IMG/VR virus record: IMGVR_UViG_3300045286_000174
Coordinates: 1-44,325 of that record
DNA from: a virus
Length of the DNA stretch: 44,325 nucleotides
Reading direction: 5' to 3' (one strand)
The translations under genes and the position numbers were made by a program. Below are positions 30,830 to 39,166 of the stretch, one piece after another (position 1 is the first letter of the stretch; every line of letters starts with the position of its first letter). A model generated the notes under the pieces. The model did not search any database. It was given only the letters and a program-made list of their open reading frames with translations, and was not told the DNA's origin.

Positions 30830-31069
30830 ATGCAAACACCTATACAAAAAGCGATCAAAATTGCTGGTTCACAGTCGGCTTTAGCTCGAAAAATCGGCGT
30901 ACCGCCTCAGTACGTTCAGTATTGGGCTAAAAAAAATCGGGTTCCTGCTGAACGAGTGATAGCCATTGAGAAGGCAACTGATGGCGAAGTCACGCGCGCC
31001 GAACTGCGCCCGGATTTGTTCGGGACTGATCCCGAATTGGAGCCCGCCAGGAAATGTAACTATGCCTAG
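30830..31069 (+). CDS. Cro-like regulator (YdaS/Cro helix-turn-helix)
   Basis: 79 residues. The sequence AIKIAGSQSALARKIGVPPQYVQYWAKKNRVPAERVIAIEKATDGEVTRAELRPD is the YdaS-type/Cro family helix-turn-helix, including the typical A-x-A-G-S-Q-S-A-L-A-R-x-I-G and the closing V-T-R-x-E-L-R-P-D. It is divergent from the repressor across the right operator array, first gene of the early rightward operon. Such proteins shut off repressor synthesis and commit to lytic growth. Confidence 0.85.
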   Translation: MQTPIQKAIKIAGSQSALARKIGVPPQYVQYWAKKNRVPAERVIAIEKATDGEVTRAELRPDLFGTDPELEPARKCNYA

Positions 31070-31178
31070 CTTCCATCCCCGCCGCCGCTGGTTACATCTG
31101 TTTCCCTGGATAATTTTGGCTTTCCTGTGTATGGCCCTGGTGATAGGGCTCGCGGGTTTTGTTTCGATGCGGGTTTGA
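31062..31178 (+). CDS. Small membrane protein
   Basis: A 38-residue frame starting eight bases inside the end of the Cro-like gene. A positively charged start (PSFHPRRRWLHLFPW) precedes one transmembrane helix (IILAFLCMALVIGLAGFVSM), giving an N-in topology. Short early membrane proteins of phages sometimes act in superinfection exclusion. No family recognised. Confidence 0.5.
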   Translation: MPSFHPRRRWLHLFPWIILAFLCMALVIGLAGFVSMRV

Positions 31179-31247
31179 TGGGTTAGGCCATCCCTGCCGG
31201 ATGGCCCTGAAGTTTTGTCAATAATCGAGTGCTTTGGCGAGGTAGTT

Positions 31248-31631
31248 ATGTTTGAGCGCACTGACGGACGACCCGGGCGGCCACCCAAACGGGAGGAGGA
31301 CAAGCATCAGTTGTATGTGAAGATCTATGTCACCGAGGCGGAAAAGGAGTTGCTTATCGAGGGCGCCCGCTGCGCCGGACTGGGATTGAGCGAATATTGC
31401 CGGACGCAGACACTGGCCGCCGCAGCCCTGGCTGCTGCCATGGCCGCATCGAAGACCGACCCCAAACTCAACGGCATTCAATGGCAGCCGCCGTTAGATC
31501 GCAGGAAGGAGGAACGCCGAAGATTCAATCAGGAAACTTCGACGAATCAACGGGTCAGGGAACGCAGGAATTCCGATCAGCGAAGCCGGAGCAACAATCG
31601 GCGCAACAATGACCAAGCGGTTTATGGATAG
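31248..31631 (+). CDS. Small basic DNA-binding protein, ribbon-helix-helix-like
   Basis: 127 residues from ATG at 31248, with GAGGTAGTT upstream. HQLYVKIYVTEAEKELLIEGARCAGLGLSEYCRTQTL has the beta-strand, helix, helix pattern of ribbon-helix-helix proteins such as MobC or Arc-like regulators. The long basic, disordered tail (LDRRKEERRRF...QRSRSNNRRNND) would bind nucleic acid. Position between Cro and primase suggests an early regulator or replication factor. Confidence 0.65.
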   Translation: MFERTDGRPGRPPKREEDKHQLYVKIYVTEAEKELLIEGARCAGLGLSEYCRTQTLAAAALAAAMAASKTDPKLNGIQWQPPLDRRKEERRRFNQETSTNQRVRERRNSDQRSRSNNRRNNDQAVYG

Positions 31632-31640
31632 AAATCATTC

Positions 31641-31811
31641 ATGCGCAGCATCGAAATCGAATTTTCCGCCGACGAACTCGAAAGTCTGGGTATAAATAAT
31701 GCCGAGGAAGGAAATTCGATCATTCGGTCACTGCTCGGATTCGATGCCGATATCCAAGGTGAAAACAAAAATGTGAACGTTTGGGATGAATACGAATTCG
31801 AGGACGAGTAA
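31641..31811 (+). CDS. Small acidic protein
   Basis: A 56-residue frame nine bases after the preceding stop. Very acidic (ADELESLG, EEGNS, DEYEFEDE). It ends 31 bases before the primase gene. No recognised family; small acidic early proteins are common phage inhibitors of host factors, but there is no direct evidence here. Confidence 0.5.
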   Translation: MRSIEIEFSADELESLGINNAEEGNSIIRSLLGFDADIQGENKNVNVWDEYEFEDE

Positions 31812-31841
31812 AAGTTCCATGCGCATGATGGAATTCGAAAA

Positions 31842-34583
31842 ATGATGCCAAAAGCCAGGCAGATCGATGTCGTGCAATTGTTGGCTGCGGTCAATATTGT
31901 CGATGTCATCGATGCGCATGTCCCGTTGAAAAAGAAGGGGACGAGCTATTTTGGCCTTTGTCCGTTCCATGACGAGAAAACGCCGTCCTTTCATGTCAAT
32001 CCCGCCAGGCAGTTTTATCACTGTTTCGGCTGCGGGGCGTCGGGCGACGCCATCGATTTCGTGCGCGATTTTCATCGGCTGGATTTCAAGGCGGCCTGCG
32101 AATGGCTCGCCGGAGGACGGATTTTCCATGCCGATCCCTCCGAGGTCGAGGCGGCCAAGGCCCGGCGGGCGGGAATCGAGCGGGAAGCCGCAGAACAACA
32201 GGCCAGGATTCATGACGAAATCGCCCTGAAGGCGCAGAGACTTTGGAATAGGGCGCATCCTGCCGCCAGCCAGCATCCCTATCTGGTCAAAAAGGGCGTC
32301 AAGGGCTACGGATTGCGCCAATTGCGCAACATGCTGCTGATCCCCGCCTGCCGGGCGGACGGAACCCTCCGCCAGTTGCAGTTCATCCAGCCCGACGGCG
32401 GCAAGACCTTCCTGACCGGCGGCGAGGTGAAAAGCTGTTATGCGGCCTGCGGCAAGGCGGCGGATGTCATCTGCATCGCCGAAGGCCTCGCCACCCGCGA
32501 CAGTGTTTTCGAGGCGACCAGTCATGCCTGCGTGGCGGCGTTTTTCGCCGGCAACCTATTGCCAGTGGCCCAGGCGCTGCGCGCCAAATTCCCCGCGGCC
32601 AGGCTGATTCTGGTGGCCGACAACGATCAATGGAAAGATGACGGAAACAATCCGGGCGTGACGGCGGCCAGGGAAGCGGCGGCGGCGGTCGGCGGATGGG
32701 TGGCGATCCCGATATTCAGCGCCGAGCAACTCGCCGGTTTCGAACAGGCCAATGGCGGCAAACCGACCGATTTCAATGATTTAATGCAAATCGCCGGGAT
32801 GGATGAAGTTCGGCGGCAAATCGCGGAAGTGGTGGAATGCGCGAATTCGGCATCCGCCGATCCTGAATTTGTAGATCCGGTTATTTTGGAATCCGGGGGT
32901 TCACCTAAAAAACCACCGGTCAAGGGATCAAAAAAACCGAAAGGCCGCGAAAACGTGGTCGATTTTCCGCAGAAATCCGGCTCCGAAAGGCATGATGAAA
33001 TGGATGTCGAGGCGGATGATCTGGCGCGCCAGAAGTGGGAAAAGCGCATCCATGACACCGATAATTTCAACCAGCTGGTGTATGTGCTGTATCCCGAGAT
33101 CGCCGCTTCATCCCTGCGCGTATTGACCAAACTCACGCTCGGCAAGCTGATCGCCAAGAAAACCAAAATCGGATTCAGCGAACTCAAGAACCAGACCAGC
33201 CGCACATCGCCTTCAGACCGATACAATGCGGGCGAAAATTCGGAAAGCGACCGCATCATCGACGAATTAAACCAGCGCCATGCGGTGGTGCCCATCGGCG
33301 GCGGCGTTTATATCGTCAACCGGGATTTCGATCCCGGATTGAACCGCAATCTGTTGTCGTTCTCGTCGGAAGCGCATTTCATCCTCCGCTATTGCAACCA
33401 GAAGATCTGGAACAATGGCGCACTGGTGAGCATCGGCGAATACTGGCTCGAACATCCGCGGCGCAAAACCTACGAGGGCATGGTGTTCTCGCCCGATCAG
33501 GAAGTGCCCGATTATCTCAATCTATGGCAGGGATGGGGCTGCGAACCCAGGGAGGGGGATTGTTCGTTGTGGCTGGATTTCGCCCATCAAATCATCTGCA
33601 ACGGCGATGACGAGCTGTTCGGCTATGTGATGATGTATTTCGCCCATATGGTGCAGAAACCGCGCGAATTGCCGGAAACCTCCCTTGTGTTGCGGGGGGA
33701 GCAGGGCATCGGCAAGAACACGTTTTTCGATGCCATCAGTTCCATCGTCGGCAAAACCCACTGCATCATGCTGACTTCGCTCAATCAGATCGCCGGGCGG
33801 TTTGCCGGACATTTGACCGATGTGATCTTCGTGGTCTGCAATGAGGGCGTGTGGGGAGGCAACAAGGACGGCCACGGAATTTTAAAGTCGATGATTACCG
33901 ACGATTATCAGCCGATGGAGAAGAAGGGTAAGGATATCGTCACCGTGCGTAATTTCAAACGCATCCTGTTCTCCACTAATGCGCAGTGGGCCGTCCCCAG
34001 GGACATGGACGACCGCCGCCATGTCATCCTCGATGTTTCCAATGCCCGCAAGGGCGATTTCGACTATTGGGCGGCCATCCGCCAGCAGATGGCGAATGGC
34101 GGCGTGCCTGCGCTGTTCCATAAACTGTTGAATATCGAACTGGATGACTGGCATCCCCGGCTGATTCCCGAGCGCATGAAGGAGCAGGGATGGGAGATGA
34201 AGATCATGGGCGCCAATAGCGTCGAAAGATGGTGGATGGAATGCCTGATGCGCCAATGGGTGTTCAAATCGCAGGCCTTCGCCGAAACTGCGGTTTGCGA
34301 ATGGCCCGAAATCATTCAGATCGATCTGATTCAGAGCGCCTATCTGCACTGGTGCGCCGAATACAAGATCATGCATCCCGAGCATCCAGCGGTGATGGGG
34401 AAATATCTGAAAGAATTCGGCGTATTCAAGGTTAGGCCCCGGGCGAACAATTCAAATCGGCAATGTTGCTATAAATTTCCAACTATCGAATCGGCCCAGG
34501 CCATATTCTGCAAAAAATTCCGCCTGCCAGATTCATTCTGGGAGGAAGACCATTGTGAGGAGGAAAACCTGAAGGCTTCCTAG
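31842..34583 (+). CDS. Primase-helicase (CHC2 zinc finger, TOPRIM, D5-like ATPase)
   Basis: 913 residues. Domains in order: CHC2-type zinc finger (Cys40-x2-His43, Cys61-x2-Cys64, in LCPFHDEKTPSFHV...YHCFGCGASGDAIDF), a TOPRIM primase core (VICIAEGLATRDSVFEAT; LILVADND), a long linker (330-400), and a superfamily 3/D5-like helicase with Walker A GEQGIGKN (619-626). It would lay primers and unwind phage DNA. The putative origin starts right after its stop, as in other phages where the initiator gene lies beside its origin. The product of this gene or the small basic protein upstream is the best candidate for iteron binding. Confidence 0.9.
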   Translation: MMPKARQIDVVQLLAAVNIVDVIDAHVPLKKKGTSYFGLCPFHDEKTPSFHVNPARQFYHCFGCGASGDAIDFVRDFHRLDFKAACEWLAGGRIFHADPSEVEAAKARRAGIEREAAEQQARIHDEIALKAQRLWNRAHPAASQHPYLVKKGVKGYGLRQLRNMLLIPACRADGTLRQLQFIQPDGGKTFLTGGEVKSCYAACGKAADVICIAEGLATRDSVFEATSHACVAAFFAGNLLPVAQALRAKFPAARLILVADNDQWKDDGNNPGVTAAREAAAAVGGWVAIPIFSAEQLAGFEQANGGKPTDFNDLMQIAGMDEVRRQIAEVVECANSASADPEFVDPVILESGGSPKKPPVKGSKKPKGRENVVDFPQKSGSERHDEMDVEADDLARQKWEKRIHDTDNFNQLVYVLYPEIAASSLRVLTKLTLGKLIAKKTKIGFSELKNQTSRTSPSDRYNAGENSESDRIIDELNQRHAVVPIGGGVYIVNRDFDPGLNRNLLSFSSEAHFILRYCNQKIWNNGALVSIGEYWLEHPRRKTYEGMVFSPDQEVPDYLNLWQGWGCEPREGDCSLWLDFAHQIICNGDDELFGYVMMYFAHMVQKPRELPETSLVLRGEQGIGKNTFFDAISSIVGKTHCIMLTSLNQIAGRFAGHLTDVIFVVCNEGVWGGNKDGHGILKSMITDDYQPMEKKGKDIVTVRNFKRILFSTNAQWAVPRDMDDRRHVILDVSNARKGDFDYWAAIRQQMANGGVPALFHKLLNIELDDWHPRLIPERMKEQGWEMKIMGANSVERWWMECLMRQWVFKSQAFAETAVCEWPEIIQIDLIQSAYLHWCAEYKIMHPEHPAVMGKYLKEFGVFKVRPRANNSNRQCCYKFPTIESAQAIFCKKFRLPDSFWEEDHCEEENLKAS

Positions 34584-34945
34584 CCTGATTTATTTTGGTG
34601 CGTAGTGATTATTTTGGTGCAATGTGGTCATAGTGGTCACAGGTGGTCACAGGTGGTCACAGGTGTGGATAACTCCTGAAACCCGCGCGGCTATTGGCGT
34701 GGTCATAGCGGTCACAGGTAAACGACCCTAAATCGCTAACGCGCGAAAACGTATATCAACTTCTGGTTGATTTTTTTTATATATAAATTTTCCGTATGTG
34801 CGCGCGTACTATGACCACTGTGACCACTATGACCAAGTCAGTAATGGCAAGGGTTTGCGGAGTTATCCACACCTGTGACCACCTGTGACCAAAATTGATC
34901 TACCTATGACCACGTTTGATTGAATTAAACAATTAAGAGAATTCG
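34584..34945. other. Putative replication origin with mirror-image iterons
   Basis: A gene-free segment. On the left are TGGTCATAG (34625) and three direct copies of TGGTCACAGG (34634, 34644, 34654), then a perfect DnaA box (TTATCCACA, minus, 34664-34672); TGGTCATAG and CGGTCACAGG recur at 34700-34718. In the middle lies an AT tract (34769-34791). On the right are three 9-base units CTATGACCA/CTGTGACCA (34809-34835), a second perfect DnaA box (34863-34871), two CCTGTGACCA (34872, 34882) and CCTATGACCA (34903). The 33-base outer part (34644-34676 and 34859-34891) is a perfect inverted repeat. Confidence 0.85.
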
Positions 34946-35617
34946 ATGGGAAACGGCGTAAAGCTTTCGATCACACACAACCTGAATCAGGCGATGCAAG
35001 ACATGAAGATCAGCGAACAGGAAATCCCGTTCCGCCTGGCGCGAGCGCTGACCAGGACGGGGCAGGCGGTCAAGGCCGCTGAACAGGAGGAAATGGGCAG
35101 AGTGTTCGACCGCCCCACGCCCTACACGATGGGCAGCCTGCAACTGACGCCGGCGACCAAGGCTGATCTTCGGGCGATGGTATGGTTCAAGTTCGGGGCG
35201 AGTAAGTACATGCGTCCGCAGGTATTCGGAGGCGAAAGACCAGCCAAGCGCATCGAGCATTGGCTGAGAAACGCAGGCATCCTGCCGGGCGATAAGTACG
35301 TAACGCCGGCCAGGGGAGCGCCGCTCGATGCCTACGGCAACCTGCCGGGAGGGATGTATAACAAAATACTGACCGACATGGCGGCGGGGCCGGATGTCAC
35401 ACAACACAAAACCGAGCGATCCAGACTACGGACGCGAGACACATCGAAATGTTATGTACGATACAAGAACGGCAAGCCTATCGGGATTTGGCTAAGAAAA
35501 GGAAAGCAGGATATACCGCTGATCGCATTCATCAGCGCCCCGAAATATAAGCCGGTATTCAGATTCTTCGAAATCGCTCAGGAAGTTGCAAGCCGTGAAA
35601 TCATCAGAATGCTGTAA
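34946..35617 (+). CDS. Putative neck / minor structural protein
   Basis: 223 residues with AAGAGAATTCG before the ATG. The N-terminal helix ISEQEIPFRLARALTRTGQAVKAAEQEEM and the C-terminal NGKPIGIWLRKGKQDIPLIAFISAPKYKPVFRFFEIAQEV resemble phage gpZ- and gp10-type neck/minor tail proteins that bind the connector. Its place between the origin and terminase, rather than with other neck genes, is unusual. No catalytic motif seen. Confidence 0.45.
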   Translation: MGNGVKLSITHNLNQAMQDMKISEQEIPFRLARALTRTGQAVKAAEQEEMGRVFDRPTPYTMGSLQLTPATKADLRAMVWFKFGASKYMRPQVFGGERPAKRIEHWLRNAGILPGDKYVTPARGAPLDAYGNLPGGMYNKILTDMAAGPDVTQHKTERSRLRTRDTSKCYVRYKNGKPIGIWLRKGKQDIPLIAFISAPKYKPVFRFFEIAQEVASREIIRML

Positions 35618-35695
35618 TGCAAATTAATAGGTTCTTCCAGCCCATAACCATGGCAGTAATTCTTACCTCGTTGAGAATTCAGGGGGAGCAGTTTT

Positions 35696-35716
35696 GAATA
35701 TATCGCTAGTATATTC
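35696..35716. promoter_or_regulatory. Inverted repeat upstream of terminase small subunit
   Basis: GAATATA (35696-35702) and TATATTC (35710-35716) are perfect inverses around TCGCTAG. It lies 13 bases before the terminase start codon region. It may be an operator or a terminase/cos-binding site; no cos sequence could be identified directly. Confidence 0.4.
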
Positions 35717-35729
35717 AATTATTTAGATT

Positions 35730-36203
35730 ATGATTATGGATATTGAAACCCAAGCCAGACAAAACGAGTTCGGCGCATTGGTCGGCATCGATCGAACGCA
35801 TGTATCGCAGTTCGTGGTCAACGGCATATTGCGTCCGAATGGAACCTACAGGGAATGGATCATGGATTTTTGTTCACATCTGCGGGCTCGTGCGGCTGGC
35901 CGGGGCGTCGATGATGAAGACCGCAAGCGCAGGGAATGCGCCGAGGCTGACATCCTGCAAATGAAAGCCCAGCGCATGGCCGGCGAACTCATCGACAGGG
36001 CCGGCCATGATCGCGCCGCCTATGCTGTCGGGCGCATCCTGCAGAAAGCCCTGATCGATACCTTGCCGTCGAAAATCTCGACCGAACTGGCCAGCCAGAC
36101 CGACTCCTGGGCGATCGAATGTTACCTGCGCGACAAAATCCGCGCGGAACTGGCGGCCATTGCCAGCCTGAAACCCGAAGAGATCGCCAATGAAGCCGCA
36201 TGA
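35730..36203 (+). CDS. Terminase small subunit (Nu1-like)
   Basis: 157 residues. The N-terminal segment is a winged helix-turn-helix (QNEFGALVGIDRTHVSQFVVNGIL), followed by AEADILQMKAQRMAGELIDRA, the Nu1-type pattern of A-x-x-x-x-L-K-x-K..x-G-E-L. The C-terminal helices end in a segment overlapping the large subunit start by 14 bases, so the pair is coupled. It would recognise packaging DNA. Start may also be ATG at 35736. Together with a GpA-type large subunit it implies a cos-type packaging system. Confidence 0.75.
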   Translation: MIMDIETQARQNEFGALVGIDRTHVSQFVVNGILRPNGTYREWIMDFCSHLRARAAGRGVDDEDRKRRECAEADILQMKAQRMAGELIDRAGHDRAAYAVGRILQKALIDTLPSKISTELASQTDSWAIECYLRDKIRAELAAIASLKPEEIANEAA

Positions 36204-38214
36204 CGGGTTCCTCGCTTACGTCCAGGCCTTCGGCGAAGGCCTTCGCCCGGACAAGCCGTTGTGGATCGATGAATGGGCCGAGGAACACATGCAGATCCCC
36301 GCCGAGACCGGCGCCGCCGAGCCGGGCCGTTATCGCGTCGAACGCACGCCTTATGCCCGCGCCGTCATGCGCGCCCTCAGTCCCGAGCATCCGGCCCGCC
36401 GCGTCGTGGTCAAGGGCGCCAGCCAGCTTCTGAAAACGCAGATCGGCCTGAACTGGCTGTTCGCCCTGATCGACAAGTCGCCGGCCAACGCCATCATGCT
36501 CCAGCCTACCGACCGGCTGGCCAAGCGCGTCTCCGCCCGTTTCGACAAGACCGTCAACGCCGTGTCGACGGTCAAGCAAAAAGTCGCCGTCAAACGTTCC
36601 CGCGACAACCGCAACACCGTGGACACCAAGGAATTCAAGGGCGGCACGCTGTGGATACTGACCGGGCGATCCGCATCCAACCTCTCCGAGGCCTCGGCGC
36701 GCTATGTCTATGCCGACGAGGTAGACCGCATCATTCGCGAGATCAAAGGCGAAGGCGATCCGATCAGCCTGCTGGAAAAGCGCCAGTCCACCTATGGCCG
36801 CAAGGCCAAATCCTATTACACCAGCTCCCCGACCGAAGAGGACGCCAGCCGCATAGACGAGCTGTTCCGCGAAGGCGATCAGCAATATTGTTTTGTGCCC
36901 TGTCCCCATTGCGGCGAATACCAGACGCTCGAATGGGAAAACCTGCGCGCCGACTTCGATCAGGGCAGGGTGTGGATGATTTGCACGTCAAATGGCTGCA
37001 TGATCGAGGAGCATCACAAACCCTTCATGTTCGACAACCACCAATGGCGAGCCGCCGCGCCCGGCGGCGAAACCGCGTCCTTCACCATCAGCTACCTGTA
37101 CGCCCCGCTCGGATGGGATTCCTGGCTCAAACTGGCCCAGGAGCACCGCGACGCCCAGGCCGAGATGGATCAGGGCAGCAAGGAAAAGATGCAGGTATTC
37201 TGGAATACCCGTTTAGCCCGCACCTGGACGCTAATTTCGGCCCGCATCAAACCGGAGGTACTCTACCAGCGGGCAGAGTACTATAGGCTCGGAATCGCCC
37301 CAAAAGGTGCCTTAATCGCCACCGCCGCCGTCGACGTACAGGGCAACCGCCTGGAAATGCTCATCAATGGCTGGGGGCCGGGCGAAATCGGCCTGGAATG
37401 CTGGGTGATTAATCACCATATACTTTATGGCGATCCCACCCTGCCGGATGTCTGGCGCGAGCTGGAAACCCATTTGCAACTGCCGATCGCCACCGCCAGC
37501 GGTGCCGAAATGATCATTTCCGCCTGCTGCATCGATTCGGGCGATGGCGACAGCGCCATCGAGGTCTATGAATTCGTCCGCACCCGCCGCCGCCGCTACA
37601 TCCGCGGCCAGTTGCAGACCGTCCTCGCGGTCAAGGGCGCATCCCATTCCGGCAAACCCGTCATCGCCGGCAAGCCCGGCAAAGTCGACTACAACTATCG
37701 CGGCAGGCCGCAGCATCATGGCGCCGAAATCTGGCTGGTTGGCACGGATACCTGCAAGGATTGGCTTTTCAATCGCCTGGCGCTCGATGGCCAGCAGGCC
37801 ATCCATCTCAGCCAGGAGCTGGACATCGAATTCTTCCGCCAACTGCTCGCCGAGGCCAAGGTCGTACGCTGGATCGGCAAGAAAAAGCGCAAAATCTATG
37901 AAAAAATCAAGATCGGCCATCCCAACGAAGCCCTGGATTTGATGGTTTACAACCTCGCCTCCGCCTGGTATCTGGGCATCGACCGCTTCTCCGCCGCGCG
38001 CTGGAACAAGATCGCCGCCGAACTGCGCCAGCCGGACCTGTTCCAGGCCATCGAAACCGCCCCGATTCTGGTCACGGAAGCCCAAACATTGCAGGCAAAA
38101 ACTGCAATTTCGTCCACGAAAGCAGCAAATTCGCCGGTTTTGGCGTCCCAAACGCCATTGCCGAAGCGCAAATACCACAAATCCGGCCTGGGCCGGGAGG
38201 ATTGGTTGCTATGA
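36190..38214 (+). CDS. Terminase large subunit (GpA family)
   Basis: 674 residues. The ATPase part has a P-loop variant GASQLLKT (76-83) and Walker B VYADEVDR (173-180), typical of the lambda GpA group. A zinc-ribbon-like CPHCGEYQTLEW...CTSNGCM segment follows at about 240-275. The nuclease begins after 385 (AAVDVQGNRLEMLI) with further acidic residues around CIDSGDGD. GpA-type terminases cut at cos sites. It overlaps the small subunit by 14 bases and the Mor-like gene by four. The last 60 residues are polar and low in structure. Confidence 0.92.
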   Translation: MKPHDGFLAYVQAFGEGLRPDKPLWIDEWAEEHMQIPAETGAAEPGRYRVERTPYARAVMRALSPEHPARRVVVKGASQLLKTQIGLNWLFALIDKSPANAIMLQPTDRLAKRVSARFDKTVNAVSTVKQKVAVKRSRDNRNTVDTKEFKGGTLWILTGRSASNLSEASARYVYADEVDRIIREIKGEGDPISLLEKRQSTYGRKAKSYYTSSPTEEDASRIDELFREGDQQYCFVPCPHCGEYQTLEWENLRADFDQGRVWMICTSNGCMIEEHHKPFMFDNHQWRAAAPGGETASFTISYLYAPLGWDSWLKLAQEHRDAQAEMDQGSKEKMQVFWNTRLARTWTLISARIKPEVLYQRAEYYRLGIAPKGALIATAAVDVQGNRLEMLINGWGPGEIGLECWVINHHILYGDPTLPDVWRELETHLQLPIATASGAEMIISACCIDSGDGDSAIEVYEFVRTRRRRYIRGQLQTVLAVKGASHSGKPVIAGKPGKVDYNYRGRPQHHGAEIWLVGTDTCKDWLFNRLALDGQQAIHLSQELDIEFFRQLLAEAKVVRWIGKKKRKIYEKIKIGHPNEALDLMVYNLASAWYLGIDRFSAARWNKIAAELRQPDLFQAIETAPILVTEAQTLQAKTAISSTKAANSPVLASQTPLPKRKYHKSGLGREDWLL

Positions 38215-38507
38215 GCCGCTACAAAGACAACATCCTGGATTTCAAATGGGATTTGGCGCAAGCCATCGGTCGCAATGCCGGATTTCTGTCGGAACGATGC
38301 GCGGAAGAACTGGCCGAAGTCGTCATCAAGGAACTCACCAACAGCGCCGGCGGCCAGGAGGTCTACATTCCGTCGCCCAGCAAGGAATGCCGCAATAACC
38401 AAATCCGGCAGGCCTTCAACGGCACCAACCGGCATGAACTCTGCCGGCGGTTCAGCATATCAACAACATCGTTTTACAGGATTATCAGGGATTCTAAATG
38501 CAAATAA
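38211..38507 (+). CDS. Mor-like transcription activator
   Basis: 98 residues from ATG at 38211 (ATGA overlap with terminase). FLSERCAEELAEVVIKELTNSAGGQEVYIPSP is followed by CRNNQIRQAFNGTNRHELCRRFSISTTSFYRIIR, the Mor/C-like motif: F-N-G-x-N, E-L-C-R-R-F-x-I-S and a Y-R-I-I-R ending. Mor proteins from Mu activate late or middle transcription. Here the gene is the last of the rightward early segment and would be well placed to switch on the head and tail operon. The mechanism is inferred. Confidence 0.75.
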   Translation: MSRYKDNILDFKWDLAQAIGRNAGFLSERCAEELAEVVIKELTNSAGGQEVYIPSPSKECRNNQIRQAFNGTNRHELCRRFSISTTSFYRIIRDSKCK

Positions 38508-38515
38508 ACTGGAAT

Positions 38516-39166
38516 TTAATGCCGACGGCCGCCGCCGATATAACGCTTGTTGCCGCCGGACGTCAGGGTATATTGGCCGCCGCGCGGGCCGGTATAGAGG
38601 TTGCCGTTTCCCGATACTGCCGAACCGCGGCCCTGGTCGGTGTCAAAACTGATGCCTCTCCCAGAATATCCCCATTCATAGCGCAGGATGCCATCGGAAT
38701 TGTCATAAGGCAGCACTGTCGCCTTTTTCGCGATCTCATCCACCGCATTGGCCGGCCGTTCGCCAAAATGCACCTTTCCATTTTCGTCAGTCCATTTGAT
38801 GATTTTCAGGCCTTCGCTCGCTGATCCCGGCGCGGCTGCTGGCGGCGAATAACGGATTGGCTCGGCGGTCGCGGGCGATCCTCCGCCGTGGCAGCCCTGG
38901 CGCTCCCATTTATCCTTGGCCTTCCCTTCCGCCACCGACTGCCATTGCATGTTGGACGGATCGTCGGCGCCGCCGCAATCCAGGGGCTTGATATGATCGA
39001 TCACATAGCCCGGACAGGCGCCATGCCGGGCGCCATTGGCGGGACACGGACTCGATTCCTTGAAATGATCCTTCGCGGCCTCGCTTCGCGGATGCCGGGC
39101 TTCGGCAACCGATGAAAACAAGCCGATCGACAAAATAATCATGGATATGACAAATTTGACGTTCAT
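38516..39166 (-). CDS. Predicted secreted HNH nuclease with DUF4124 domain
   Basis: 216 residues. A signal peptide is visible (MNVKFVISMIILSIGLFSSVAEA, cleavage near 23). The mature N-terminus has an HNH motif with paired cysteines: CPANGARHGACPGYVIDHIKPLDCGGADDPSNMQW, His58 and Asn72 as metal/catalytic candidates, and WERQGC. A DUF4124-like segment (IIKWTDENGKVHFGERPA, about 121-138) follows, and the C-terminus has GPRGGQYTLTSGGNKRY, a repeat-adaptor motif found in cell-wall or surface proteins. Export would place the nuclease in the periplasm, where it could cut incoming phage DNA or another target. It is on the opposite strand from the late genes. Confidence 0.75.
   Translation of the reverse strand: MNVKFVISMIILSIGLFSSVAEARHPRSEAAKDHFKESSPCPANGARHGACPGYVIDHIKPLDCGGADDPSNMQWQSVAEGKAKDKWERQGCHGGGSPATAEPIRYSPPAAAPGSASEGLKIIKWTDENGKVHFGERPANAVDEIAKKATVLPYDNSDGILRYEWGYSGRGISFDTDQGRGSAVSGNGNLYTGPRGGQYTLTSGGNKRYIGGGRRH

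Noticed and set aside
34621-34912. CRISPR-like array
   Set aside because: Repeats are 9-10 bases long, directly adjacent and in mirror orientation with DnaA boxes, so they are iterons, not repeats separated by spacers.
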